This document shows positions 9,427 to 16,219 of a stretch of DNA of 16,219 nucleotides, in pieces. The stretch lies in NCBI GenBank assembly GCA_018970845.1, contig JAGWVO010000034.1:1-16219 (forward strand), given 5' to 3'. The DNA comes from Planctomycetota bacterium (GTDB lineage Bacteria; Planctomycetota; Planctomycetia; Gemmatales; Gemmataceae). The notes beneath the pieces were generated by a model. That model saw only the letters and a list, made by a program, of their open reading frames with translations. It made no database searches and had not been told where the DNA came from. How positions within the stretch are numbered: the first letter of the stretch is position 1; the number at the start of each line of letters is the position of its first letter. The position numbers and the translations under genes were made by a program.

Positions 9427-9655
9427 GGGCCGGCTCCTTGAATCCCACCATCCTTGGGGAATCTGAAAAGTCTTGCCGACATCGGAAGACTCTCCAAATC
9501 GCAGATGGCGATATGTGCGGTTTCCCCGGCACCGTCGGGAAAAAGCCTGGCGGTTTTTCCAAGGGGGAAGGAAATGCCGGGAAAGCCACGACACCGAAGG
9601 AAAACCGGCGCGACCCGCGGGCGATTGGCTCAAGCCGGGAGGCGGGCGGACCGGT
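9427..9655. other. Intergenic region between purQ stop and beta-helix gene start
   Basis: This is 229 bases between two minus-strand genes. A small hairpin lies at 9538-9560 (GGAAAAA paired with TTTTTCC around a 9-base loop). It could act as a weak purQ terminator, but no T-tract follows it on the minus strand. I see no convincing -35/-10 pair for the beta-helix gene, although the gap is long enough to hold its own promoter. Confidence 0.4.
9434..9439 (-). promoter_or_regulatory. Shine-Dalgarno deciding the start of the beta-helix gene
   Basis: On the minus strand, AAGGAG is followed by seven bases and then the ATG at 9426-9424. It pairs with the anti-SD CCTCC seen at the 3' end of the 16S gene in this window. 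It fixes the start well downstream of the longest open frame. Confidence 0.8.
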
Positions 9656-10438
9656 TCAGGTGAAGCTGGCGACGGCGTTGCGGAAAATCTGCAGGCCGTC
9701 GGGCGCCTCGGCGAGGCCCTCGCGCGTCCACCGGGGATGCTGCGTCGGCAGGACATGCCGCTCGGGGTGGGGCATGAGGCCAAGCACCTGCCCGGTGGGA
9801 TCGCACAAGCCGGCGACGGCGCCGCTGGAACCGTTGGGATTGCTCTCGCGGTCATTGTCGGCGGCGGGGTCTCCGCACGGGGTGGCGTACCGGAGCACCA
9901 CCTGCCCGGATTGCTGGAGCCCGTCGAGGATCCAGCCCTGGCGGGCGACGAAGCGCCCTTCGCCATGGGCCATGGGCAGGTAGAGGCGGTCGATGGCCGC
10001 CAGGAACGGGCAGTTGCCCGGCCGGGCCTTGAGATGCACCCAGCGGTCTTCATACCGGCCGCTGACATTGCGGGTGAGGCTGACAAGGGGGCCCTCGTCA
10101 TCGGGCAGGACGAGCAGGCCCGTCCTGACGAGGACCTGGAAGCCGTTGCAAATGCCGAGGATCAGGTTTCCCGCGTCGCGGAAGGCGCGGAGGGCATCGC
10201 CGAGGAAGTGCCGCAGCTGACATCCGAAGATGGCGCCGGCCCCGGCATCGTCGCCGAAGGAGAAACCACCGGGAATGACGAGGATCTGGAATTCCGCGAG
10301 CCTTTTGGGATTTGCCCTTAGTTCATTGAGGTGAAGGGTTTGCGTTGGGGCGCCAGCGGTCTCGAGCGCGAAGGAGGTTTCCCGGTCGCAGTTGGTGCCG
10401 GGGGCGCGAAGCACCAGGGCGCGGGGCGCGGTTTCCAT
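9656..10438 (-). CDS. purQ: Phosphoribosylformylglycinamidine synthase, glutaminase subunit PurQ
   Basis: This class I glutamine amidotransferase subunit supplies ammonia from glutamine to convert FGAR to FGAM in de novo purine synthesis. It acts in the cytoplasm with PurL (and PurS in many bacteria). The product is 260 residues, somewhat longer than the roughly 225 of Bacillus PurQ. The N-terminus LVLRAPGTNCDRET is typical of the family. GGFSFGDD sits at 57-64, the nucleophile Cys97 lies in GICNGFQ, and the catalytic His224 and Glu226 lie in MPHPERH. The ATG at 10438 is preferred over an in-frame ATG at 10507 because homology begins immediately after it; a GGAG lies 13 bases upstream, so the SD is weak. 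No purL or purS lies beside it. It is divergent from the 16S unit, with about 100 bases between its start and the rRNA -35 box. Confidence 0.95.
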   Translation of the reverse strand: METAPRALVLRAPGTNCDRETSFALETAGAPTQTLHLNELRANPKRLAEFQILVIPGGFSFGDDAGAGAIFGCQLRHFLGDALRAFRDAGNLILGICNGFQVLVRTGLLVLPDDEGPLVSLTRNVSGRYEDRWVHLKARPGNCPFLAAIDRLYLPMAHGEGRFVARQGWILDGLQQSGQVVLRYATPCGDPAADNDRESNPNGSSGAVAGLCDPTGQVLGLMPHPERHVLPTQHPRWTREGLAEAPDGLQIFRNAVASFT

Positions 10439-10542
10439 GGCGGGCGGGGCTCCGGTGGGCAGAAAGTCCGTTGCTGAAAGGGTACAGGAAAGGTGGCGGG
10501 GGGTCATGTGAGGGCCAGAAGTGGAAATCGCCGGTCGAGCGC

Positions 10543-10571
10543 TTGACAGACATGGAAGCCCCCCCTAGCAT
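10543..10571 (+). promoter_or_regulatory. Sigma-70-type promoter of the 16S rRNA unit
   Basis: A perfect -35 box TTGACA (10543-10548) is followed by a 17-base spacer and a -10 box TAGCAT (10566-10571, four of six consensus positions). Transcription would start near 10578, giving a leader of roughly 210 bases before the mature 16S. The spacer ends in a run of eight C residues directly before the -10. No A/T-rich UP element is obvious upstream. It is the only good -35/-10 pair found on the + strand of the 10439-10790 interval. Confidence 0.7.
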
Positions 10572-10602
10572 CCATGAGTCGTCGCTTGCCAAAAGCGGCG
10601 AT

Positions 10603-10614
10603 TTTTCTTTGACA
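10603..10614 (+). promoter_or_regulatory. boxA-like rRNA antitermination element
   Basis: TTTTCTTTGACA matches the Escherichia coli rRNA boxA TGCTCTTTAACA at nine of twelve positions and lies in the leader about 25 bases after the predicted start. In other bacteria boxA RNA binds NusB/NusE to let polymerase pass rRNA structure. The TTGACA inside it has no suitable -10 at the right spacing, so boxA is the better reading than a second promoter. Confidence 0.55.
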
Positions 10615-10650
10615 AGTCGGTGGGTGGAAGGAGCCACGTTAGGCGCGGCG

Positions 10651-10701
10651 AGCCCTTTTGGGCTGGCTGCGCAGGCCGAGTCTCCTGTGTGGTGACTCGG
10701 C
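10651..10701 (+). promoter_or_regulatory. Two leader hairpins upstream of 16S rRNA
   Basis: The first hairpin is AGCCC-TTTT-GGGCT (10651-10664). The second has a perfect 8-base-pair stem GCCGAGTC/GACTCGGC (10675-10682 with 10694-10701) around an 11-base loop. Neither is followed by a U-tract, so they are unlikely to terminate. In rRNA leaders such stems are usually folding or processing elements. A palindrome CCTTTAAAGG follows at 10715-10724. Confidence 0.55.
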
Positions 10702-10790
10702 GAATGAGAGCTAGCCTTTAAAGGGCGACCAATCAGACCTTTGGTTGAAGAATGAGGGTTCCGCAAGGGATCCGAGTGATTTGACAGTCA

Positions 10791-12317
<1,527 letters not shown>

Positions 12318-12332
12318 CTAAGGAATTCGATC

Positions 12333-12354
12333 TGCCAAGAGCTCACTCTTGGCA
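12333..12354 (+). other. Perfect hairpin just after the 16S gene
   Basis: TGCCAAGAG and CTCTTGGCA form a perfect 9-base-pair stem with a CTCA tetraloop, 15 bases past the predicted mature 3' end. No U-tract follows, so it is more likely a 3' maturation or stability stem than a terminator. Confidence 0.65.
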
Positions 12355-12400
12355 CCATGTCCGCCTCGCCTGGCTGGCTCTTTCCACCCCCCGACTACTC

Positions 12401-12434
12401 GCCCCCGGCGCGCCTCCGCGCTCCGGGGGCTTTT
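12401..12434 (+). terminator. Intrinsic terminator of the 16S rRNA unit
   Basis: GCCCCCGG (12401-12408) pairs perfectly with CCGGGGGC (12423-12430). The inner arms CGCG/CGCG (12409-12412 with 12417-12420) extend the stem around a CCTC loop with a 2-base bulge. TTTTCATTT follows directly. This is a classic strong GC-rich rho-independent terminator. It separates the rRNA unit from the S1-domain gene 90 bases further on. Confidence 0.9.
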
Positions 12435-12512
12435 CATTTGCCTTGTTCCGTTCCCCATTTGGCCTTGCCCGTCCCTTGCCACCCTCCGATCATGAAATTT
12501 CCGATCCCGTCC

Positions 12513-12519
12513 GAGGAAG
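12513..12519 (+). promoter_or_regulatory. Shine-Dalgarno deciding the start of the S1 gene
   Basis: GAGGAAG lies 5 bases before the ATG at 12525. Two other in-frame ATGs, at 12357 and 12492, have no such site. The 12357 start would also place the rRNA terminator inside the coding region. Confidence 0.8.
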
Positions 12520-12524
12520 CCACG

Positions 12525-14156
12525 ATGTCCGAGACCGAAAACACGCCCCCCCAGCCACCCGCGCAGGCCGCGCCCCAACACGACGCCGCCCCCGTGGCCC
12601 GCAACAAGGATGGCAAGCCGATCCCCCGCATCCAACGCGATGGATCACCCCGCCAGGCGGCCGAATCTTCCGAACCCTCCGACCGCCCCGCCCTGCCCCA
12701 GGGCGCCCGCCGCATCGAACCCGCGCCGGCGCAGCAAGGTCCGGGCGCCGTGGTTGCCGAGGAGATCCTCCCGCCTGAGGGCCAACCGGTCCGCGACAAC
12801 CGCGGAGGCGGTTTCGGCCGACGAGACCGGGGCCCGCGCCGGCCCGGCGCCCGAAGGGACGACCAGCCCCGAGAGAGCAGCATCTACTCGCATGAATTCG
12901 GCTTCGGCAAGAAAGCCCTCCGCGAGGAACTCAACATCGACGCCGAGTTCGAGGCGGCGATGGGCGGAAAGTCGGCCAAGGACATCCTCGGCGATCCCAC
13001 AAGCACCGAACCCCGCCGCAAGCCCGAGGAAGCCGCCACCGGCCCGTTCCGCGTCGGCAAGGTGATCCGCGTCCTTTCCGACGCCATCTATGTCTCGATG
13101 CCCGGAAGCCGATCGGAAGGCCTGCTGCGCAAGGAACATTGGCCCGAGGGCCCGACCCCTGCCGCGGGCGACAGCATCGAGGTCCGGGTGGAAGGCTATG
13201 ACGGCCAGAACGGCCTCGTGCTGTTGGCGGGCAAGAAAGCCACGGCGGTTGACGCCTCGTGGGCGAGCCTCGTCAAGGGCGCCGTGGTCGAAGGACGGGT
13301 GACGGGCGCCAACAAGGGCGGCCTCGAGGTCATGGTGGGCAACATCCGCGCCTTCATGCCCCTGAGCCAGATCGACTCCTCGAGGGTCGAGCAACCCGAG
13401 GCGTGGGTGAACCAGAGGATCCGCGCCCTGGTGACCCTGGCCGACGCCAACGACAACAACCTCGTCCTGAGCCGTCGCGACCTGCTCGACCGCGAACGGC
13501 AGGAATCCGCGGGAAAGACATGGAGCGAACTGGCCGAGGGCCAGGTGCGCGACGGAACCGTCCGCAGCCTCCAGGACTACGGCGCGTTCGTCGACATCGG
13601 CGGGGTCGACGGTCTGATCCCGCTGCGCGAGATGGCCTGGGCCCGGATCAAGCACCCCAGCGAGATCCTCAAGGTGGGCGACGGGGTGAAGGTGAAGGTT
13701 CTCAAGATCGACCCGGAAACCAAGAAGATTTCGCTGGGCCTCCGCCAGCTCACCGACAACCCCTGGGACGCGGCGGTGGCCAAGTTCACTCCTGGCACCA
13801 CGGTCACCGGCACGGTTTCCAAGCTGACCGACTTCGGCGCCTTCGTCGCGCTCGAGGGCGGCATCGAGGGGCTTGTCCACCTTTCGGAATTGTCCACCAA
13901 GCGGGTCCGCAGGCCGCAGGACGCCGTCAAGGCCGGGGAGACCGTCGAGGTGGTCGTGCTGTCGATCGACACCGACCTCAAGCGCCTCGCGCTCTCGATC
14001 AAGGCCGCCAAGCTGGCCGCCGAAGGCCAGGCCGAGGAGGTCGCCGCGCAGGTGGCGGAGGCCAACGAGGTTCCCAAGTACAAGCCCAAGCCCCGTCCCA
14101 ACGGACTCCGGGGCGGCACGGGCGGCGGCGGCCCGCTGTTCACCCTGCCGGGCTGA
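12525..14156 (+). CDS. rpsA: Ribosomal protein S1 / four-S1-domain RNA-binding protein
   Basis: The product is 543 residues. Four S1 (OB-fold RNA-binding) domains lie at about 173-240, 249-320, 338-411 and 423-497. The second (NIRAFMPLSQID ... NNLVLSRR) and third (DYGAFVDIGGVDGLIP ... KHPSEILKVGD ... ISLGLRQL, then NPW) follow the D2 and D3 pattern of E. coli ribosomal protein S1. The first is divergent, as S1 domain 1 usually is. Bacterial S1 unfolds and docks mRNA on the 30S subunit. Compared with the six domains of E. coli S1, this version has four. It has a Pro/Gln/Ala-rich N-terminal extension with an Arg-Gly patch (about 88-112, RGGGFGRRDRGPRR) and a basic, glycine-rich tail (KPKPRPNGLRGG). 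Those tails look disordered and RNA-binding. The gene follows the 16S terminator, so it probably has its own promoter in 12435-12510, but I could not identify one. An alternative is an S1-like paralogue rather than the sole S1. Confidence 0.85.
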   Translation: MSETENTPPQPPAQAAPQHDAAPVARNKDGKPIPRIQRDGSPRQAAESSEPSDRPALPQGARRIEPAPAQQGPGAVVAEEILPPEGQPVRDNRGGGFGRRDRGPRRPGARRDDQPRESSIYSHEFGFGKKALREELNIDAEFEAAMGGKSAKDILGDPTSTEPRRKPEEAATGPFRVGKVIRVLSDAIYVSMPGSRSEGLLRKEHWPEGPTPAAGDSIEVRVEGYDGQNGLVLLAGKKATAVDASWASLVKGAVVEGRVTGANKGGLEVMVGNIRAFMPLSQIDSSRVEQPEAWVNQRIRALVTLADANDNNLVLSRRDLLDRERQESAGKTWSELAEGQVRDGTVRSLQDYGAFVDIGGVDGLIPLREMAWARIKHPSEILKVGDGVKVKVLKIDPETKKISLGLRQLTDNPWDAAVAKFTPGTTVTGTVSKLTDFGAFVALEGGIEGLVHLSELSTKRVRRPQDAVKAGETVEVVVLSIDTDLKRLALSIKAAKLAAEGQAEEVAAQVAEANEVPKYKPKPRPNGLRGGTGGGGPLFTLPG

Positions 14157-14184
14157 CGCAAACGGCGCCTCCCGCCTCGGGCCG

Positions 14185-14215
14185 GGCCCCGGGAAAACCG
14201 GGGCCGCCTCGTTTT
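14185..14215. terminator. GC-rich hairpin between the converging S1 and TIM-barrel genes
   Basis: GGCCCCGG (14185-14192) and CCGGGGCC (14198-14205) form a perfect 8-base-pair stem with a GAAAA loop, 28 bases after the S1 stop. On the + strand GCCTCG then TTTT follow, so the U-tract is short and slightly displaced. The + strand use is plausible. For the minus-strand operon it could serve as a stem without a U-tract. The TTTT touches the TIM-barrel stop codon. Confidence 0.65.
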
Positions 14216-15042
14216 CAGGCCCCCACCCACGAATTCAAAAAGGCGATCGAGCGGCGGGCGGTCTCAACGGCGTCGTGGGAATGGCGGCTAAGCTCCACAT
14301 GCAGGCCACCTTGGTATCCCGCGGCGCGCAACCCGCTGAACACCTCGCTGAAATCCATCTCCCCTTCGCCAAAGGGAAGGTGGTCGTGGACTCCCCGGCG
14401 CATGTCCTCGATGTGGATGTTCCAGAGCCTGTCGCGCCACCTGAGGGCGTGAGGCGCGACGGGCACCTCGCCAAGGCACTGGAGATGGCCGACATCAAGG
14501 GTGAGGCCGAAGGCCGGGTGGTTCACCCGCGACGCCAGTTCCGCGTAGCGCGCCATGGTATCGATGAACATGCCCGGCTCGGGCTCGAAGGCGAGCCTCT
14601 GCCCGCGGTCGGCGGCGTGGTCGGCCAGCCGGAGGCATTCCCCGGCGAGCCGGTCCATCAGGGTTTCGCCGGATTCTCCGGGCGGCGCGGCGCCCGACCA
14701 GAAGCTGATGGCCCCGGAACCGAGCGCCCGGCCGATTCCAATGGAGTCCTCGAGGAAACGCCTCCTGGCGCCACGCATCGCCGGGTCGGGATCGAGGAGG
14801 GTGGGCTGGTGCTTGCGCCTCGGGTCGAGGACGAAGCGCGCCCCTGTCTCGATGACCGCGCCAAGCCCGTGCCGATCGAGCCGGGACCGGAGGGCTTCGA
14901 GCCTGGCGGGCGGATCCCCCGGAAGGATCGCCTGGAAGTCGAGGGTGAGGGCGATGGAGCGATATCCCAGCCCGGCGAGGATGTCGACGGCGTCATCGAG
15001 CCTGTGGTGGGCGAAGCCGTTGGTGTTGTATCCGGGAAGCAT
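14215..15042 (-). CDS. Xylose-isomerase-like TIM-barrel protein (sugar phosphate isomerase/epimerase family)
   Basis: The product is 275 residues. The ATG at 15042 starts LPGYNTNGFAHHRLDDA and has GAGGG five bases upstream; that SD overlaps the stop of the preceding gene. The longer open frame reaching 15465 is antisense-type sequence and is ignored. Putative metal ligands follow the D-tagatose 3-epimerase/AP-endonuclease-2 superfamily spacing: Glu153 or Glu155 (FEPEPG), Asp183 with His186 (LTLDVGH), His210 (NIHIED) and Glu250 (HVELSRH), plus GEGEMDF at 225-231. Family members isomerise or epimerise sugars, dehydrate inositols or process related polyols. The substrate cannot be assigned here. 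A segment RRKHQPTLL (76-83 region) is distinctive and may help find orthologues. It is the last gene of a three-gene minus-strand unit, with 8 bases between the preceding stop and this start. Confidence 0.87.
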   Translation of the reverse strand: MLPGYNTNGFAHHRLDDAVDILAGLGYRSIALTLDFQAILPGDPPARLEALRSRLDRHGLGAVIETGARFVLDPRRKHQPTLLDPDPAMRGARRRFLEDSIGIGRALGSGAISFWSGAAPPGESGETLMDRLAGECLRLADHAADRGQRLAFEPEPGMFIDTMARYAELASRVNHPAFGLTLDVGHLQCLGEVPVAPHALRWRDRLWNIHIEDMRRGVHDHLPFGEGEMDFSEVFSGLRAAGYQGGLHVELSRHSHDAVETARRSIAFLNSWVGA

Positions 15043-15050
15043 GGAAGCCC

Positions 15051-15527
15051 TCAGCCCGCCGCCCCGCCGCGGCCGGAAGCCATGCGGCGCTTCTCCTCGA
15101 GGATTCCCCGCCTGAGTCCGAGGCGGAAGGACCGCAGCTTCCAGACATCCCACGCCAAGAACGCCAGGAGCAGGAAAAACACCAGGAAAAAGGCCAGCCA
15201 GAACCCGCCATAGAAGGCGGCGAACCTCTCCTGGCTGTCGTCGAGGCGGAAGAGGGTGCCCCACCGGTCGGCCTCGTCGCGCATGTCGGCGATAACCTGC
15301 GCCGGTTCCTCCAGCAGGATCATCGCGAAGCCGAGCATGGTTCCGAGCACCGTCAGGAGCAGGCCGATGATCATGCGGCGGACGGCCTGGGCGCGGAAAA
15401 AGGCCGACTCGGGCGTGTCGCCCGGTTCCGCCGCGACGACGGAACCCTGCCTCCATGCCGTCCACAGGCCGATGAGCGCCATCCCCGCCACCAAAACCAA
15501 GCCGAAAACCTGCTGCCCGGTCGTCAT
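15051..15527 (-). CDS. Small three-helix membrane protein of unknown function
   Basis: The product is 158 residues. The ATG at 15527 follows GGAGG (15534-15538) by six bases, which rejects the longer frame to 15707. Predicted membrane segments lie at about 7-25 (VFGLVLVAGMALIGLWTAW), 52-72 (IIGLLLTVLGTMLGF) and 105-127 (aromatic-rich, FWLAFFLVFFLLLAFLAW). An acidic soluble stretch (73-104) separates segments two and three. The C-terminal tail is basic (KLRSFRLGLRRGILEEKRR), which by the positive-inside rule puts the C-terminus in the cytoplasm. I recognise no family. The gene lies 22 bases after the M28 gene stop and 8 bases before the TIM-barrel start, so co-transcription is very likely. A membrane partner or anchor for one of its neighbours is a guess. 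Confidence 0.8.
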   Translation of the reverse strand: MTTGQQVFGLVLVAGMALIGLWTAWRQGSVVAAEPGDTPESAFFRAQAVRRMIIGLLLTVLGTMLGFAMILLEEPAQVIADMRDEADRWGTLFRLDDSQERFAAFYGGFWLAFFLVFFLLLAFLAWDVWKLRSFRLGLRRGILEEKRRMASGRGGAAG

Positions 15528-15549
15528 GGTCGGCCTCCGGGCCGGTGGG

Positions 15550-16219
15550 TCAGCGGATGCGGCCAAGCCAGGCGACCAGCACGCGGGCCACCTGGTCGAG
15601 GCCCTCGGGATGGCAGTTCTCGGGCGTGTCGGTCGTCCGGTGCCAATGCGGATAGTCGAAGTCAATAATGTCGATCGCCGGAATGCCTCCCTTGTTGAGG
15701 GGGACATGGTCGTCCTCGACGGGAGTGGAGGAGTACCGGTTGGCCTGGAAGGAGGCGGCCTTGAGCTCGATGGCCGTCGAGTAAATCTCCTCGACGAGTC
15801 GGGGCGCCATGAACCAGGAGTTCTGCTCGACGGGGAACCTCGGGTTCTTGCCGGCGATCATGTCCAAAAGCACGGCGCAGCGGTATTTCACGCCGCGCTG
15901 GGCGTCGAGGCGGGCCCGGGTGGCGAAGTGGCGGCTGCCATGGAAATACTCGTCCTCCTGTTCCAGGACGAACTCCTCGCCGTCGAAGCAGACGAGGTCG
16001 ATCCCGTGGGCGCACTTGATGGCCTTGGCGTGCCGGGCCAGTTCCATCAGGAAGGCCACGCCGGAGGCGCCGTCGTTGGCGCTGAGGAACGGGGCGTCGC
16101 GCTTGGCCCGGTCGAGTTCCTGGTCGGCCCGCGGGCGGGTGTCGTAGTGCGTGCAGATGACCACCCTGACGGGATTTTCCGGATTAATGCGGGCCACGAG
16201 GTTGGCCATGTCCACGGTC
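15550..16219 (-). CDS. M28-family metallopeptidase / glutaminyl cyclase-like enzyme (N-terminus outside window)
   Basis: The frame is open to the window edge, so the start and about the first third are missing; the GTG at 16215 is not taken as the start. Counting from that codon, 221 residues carry the M28 signature: HYDT (His23, Asp25), NDGASG (Asp48), FDGEE (Glu80, Glu81), LLDMI (Asp118), VEDDH (168-170) and YPHWH (His192). The order Asp, Glu-Glu, Asp, Asp-Asp-His, Trp-His and the phrases GSRHFA and GIPAIDIIDFDYP resemble glutaminyl-peptide cyclotransferases more than ordinary aminopeptidases. Such enzymes bind zinc and either cyclise N-terminal Gln to pyroglutamate or remove N-terminal residues; which applies here is unknown. 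Export cannot be judged without the N-terminus. It heads, in this window, the minus-strand unit with the small membrane protein and the TIM-barrel gene. Confidence 0.88.
   Translation of the reverse strand, partial: TVDMANLVARINPENPVRVVICTHYDTRPRADQELDRAKRDAPFLSANDGASGVAFLMELARHAKAIKCAHGIDLVCFDGEEFVLEQEDEYFHGSRHFATRARLDAQRGVKYRCAVLLDMIAGKNPRFPVEQNSWFMAPRLVEEIYSTAIELKAASFQANRYSSTPVEDDHVPLNKGGIPAIDIIDFDYPHWHRTTDTPENCHPEGLDQVARVLVAWLGRIR

Noticed and set aside
9538..9560. Hairpin after purQ as an intrinsic terminator
   Set aside because: The stem is short and A/T-rich, and there is no T-tract on the minus strand, so I note it but do not call it a terminator.
9427..10101. N-terminal extension of the beta-helix gene to an ATG at 10101
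   Set aside because: It overlaps purQ on the same strand in another frame. The extension lacks protein-like composition, and a strong SD and the LExLExR N-terminus mark the ATG at 9426.
9473..10321. A 282-codon + strand open frame across purQ
   Set aside because: It is antisense to a gene with clear catalytic motifs and has no recognisable protein features of its own.
10439..10507. Earlier in-frame ATG for purQ at 10507
   Set aside because: The 23 extra residues do not resemble the family, and no Shine-Dalgarno precedes the ATG.
10609..10614. Second TTGACA as a tandem rRNA promoter (a third copy lies at 10781-10786)
   Set aside because: No -10-like hexamer lies 16-18 bases downstream of the first, which fits boxA better. 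The second sits directly at the 16S 5' end, too late to start the transcript.
12357..12524. Earlier in-frame starts for the S1 gene at 12357 and 12492
   Set aside because: The first would place the rRNA terminator inside the gene, and neither has an SD as good as the one before 12525.
13873..15213. A 446-codon + strand frame spanning the end of the S1 gene and the antisense of the TIM-barrel gene
   Set aside because: It crosses two well-supported genes in the wrong frame or strand and has shadow-like composition.

Overview
The window is high-GC chromosomal DNA from a planctomycete, most likely of the Gemmata/Isosphaera side of the phylum. The 16S rRNA gene carries the exact targets of the planctomycete probes PLA46 (10836-10853) and PLA886 (11658-11676). 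It is not followed by a tRNA-containing spacer or a 23S gene. One exported-type protein begins with the planctomycete-style LExLExRxxPA N-terminus. Placement below phylum level is inference.

Left third (2-7564, + strand): the 3' portion of one giant gene, cut by the window start, for a secreted or surface protein of at least 2,520 residues. It is built from cadherin/CSPG-like beta-sandwich repeats joined by VNDxP-type linkers and closes with bacterial Ig-like domains. Two module types inside it are duplicated. A 488-base gap follows, holding a long imperfect inverted repeat, and then a convergent minus-strand gene (8053-9426) for a beta-helical protein with RTX-like GGxGxD turns. Both look like extracellular structural or adhesive proteins.

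Centre (9656-12434): purQ (minus) lies back to back with a self-contained 16S rRNA transcription unit. That unit has a TTGACA-N17-TAGCAT promoter, a boxA-like antitermination element, leader hairpins, the complete 16S gene, a post-rRNA hairpin and a strong intrinsic terminator. Next comes a gene for ribosomal protein S1 or a close S1-domain relative (12525-14156, +), with its own Shine-Dalgarno.

Right end (14215-16219, minus): a tightly packed three-gene unit that converges on the S1 gene across a GC-rich hairpin. In transcription order it encodes an M28-family, glutaminyl-cyclase-like metalloenzyme (N-terminus cut by the window edge), a small protein with three predicted membrane segments, and a xylose-isomerase-like TIM-barrel protein.

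I found no CRISPR array, transposase, integrase, tRNA or recognisable defence system. The items most worth a second look are the complete unlinked 16S unit, the modular duplications in the giant protein, the one-turn-per-rung RTX-like beta-helix, the inverted repeat at 7674-7774 and the M28/membrane/TIM-barrel cassette.
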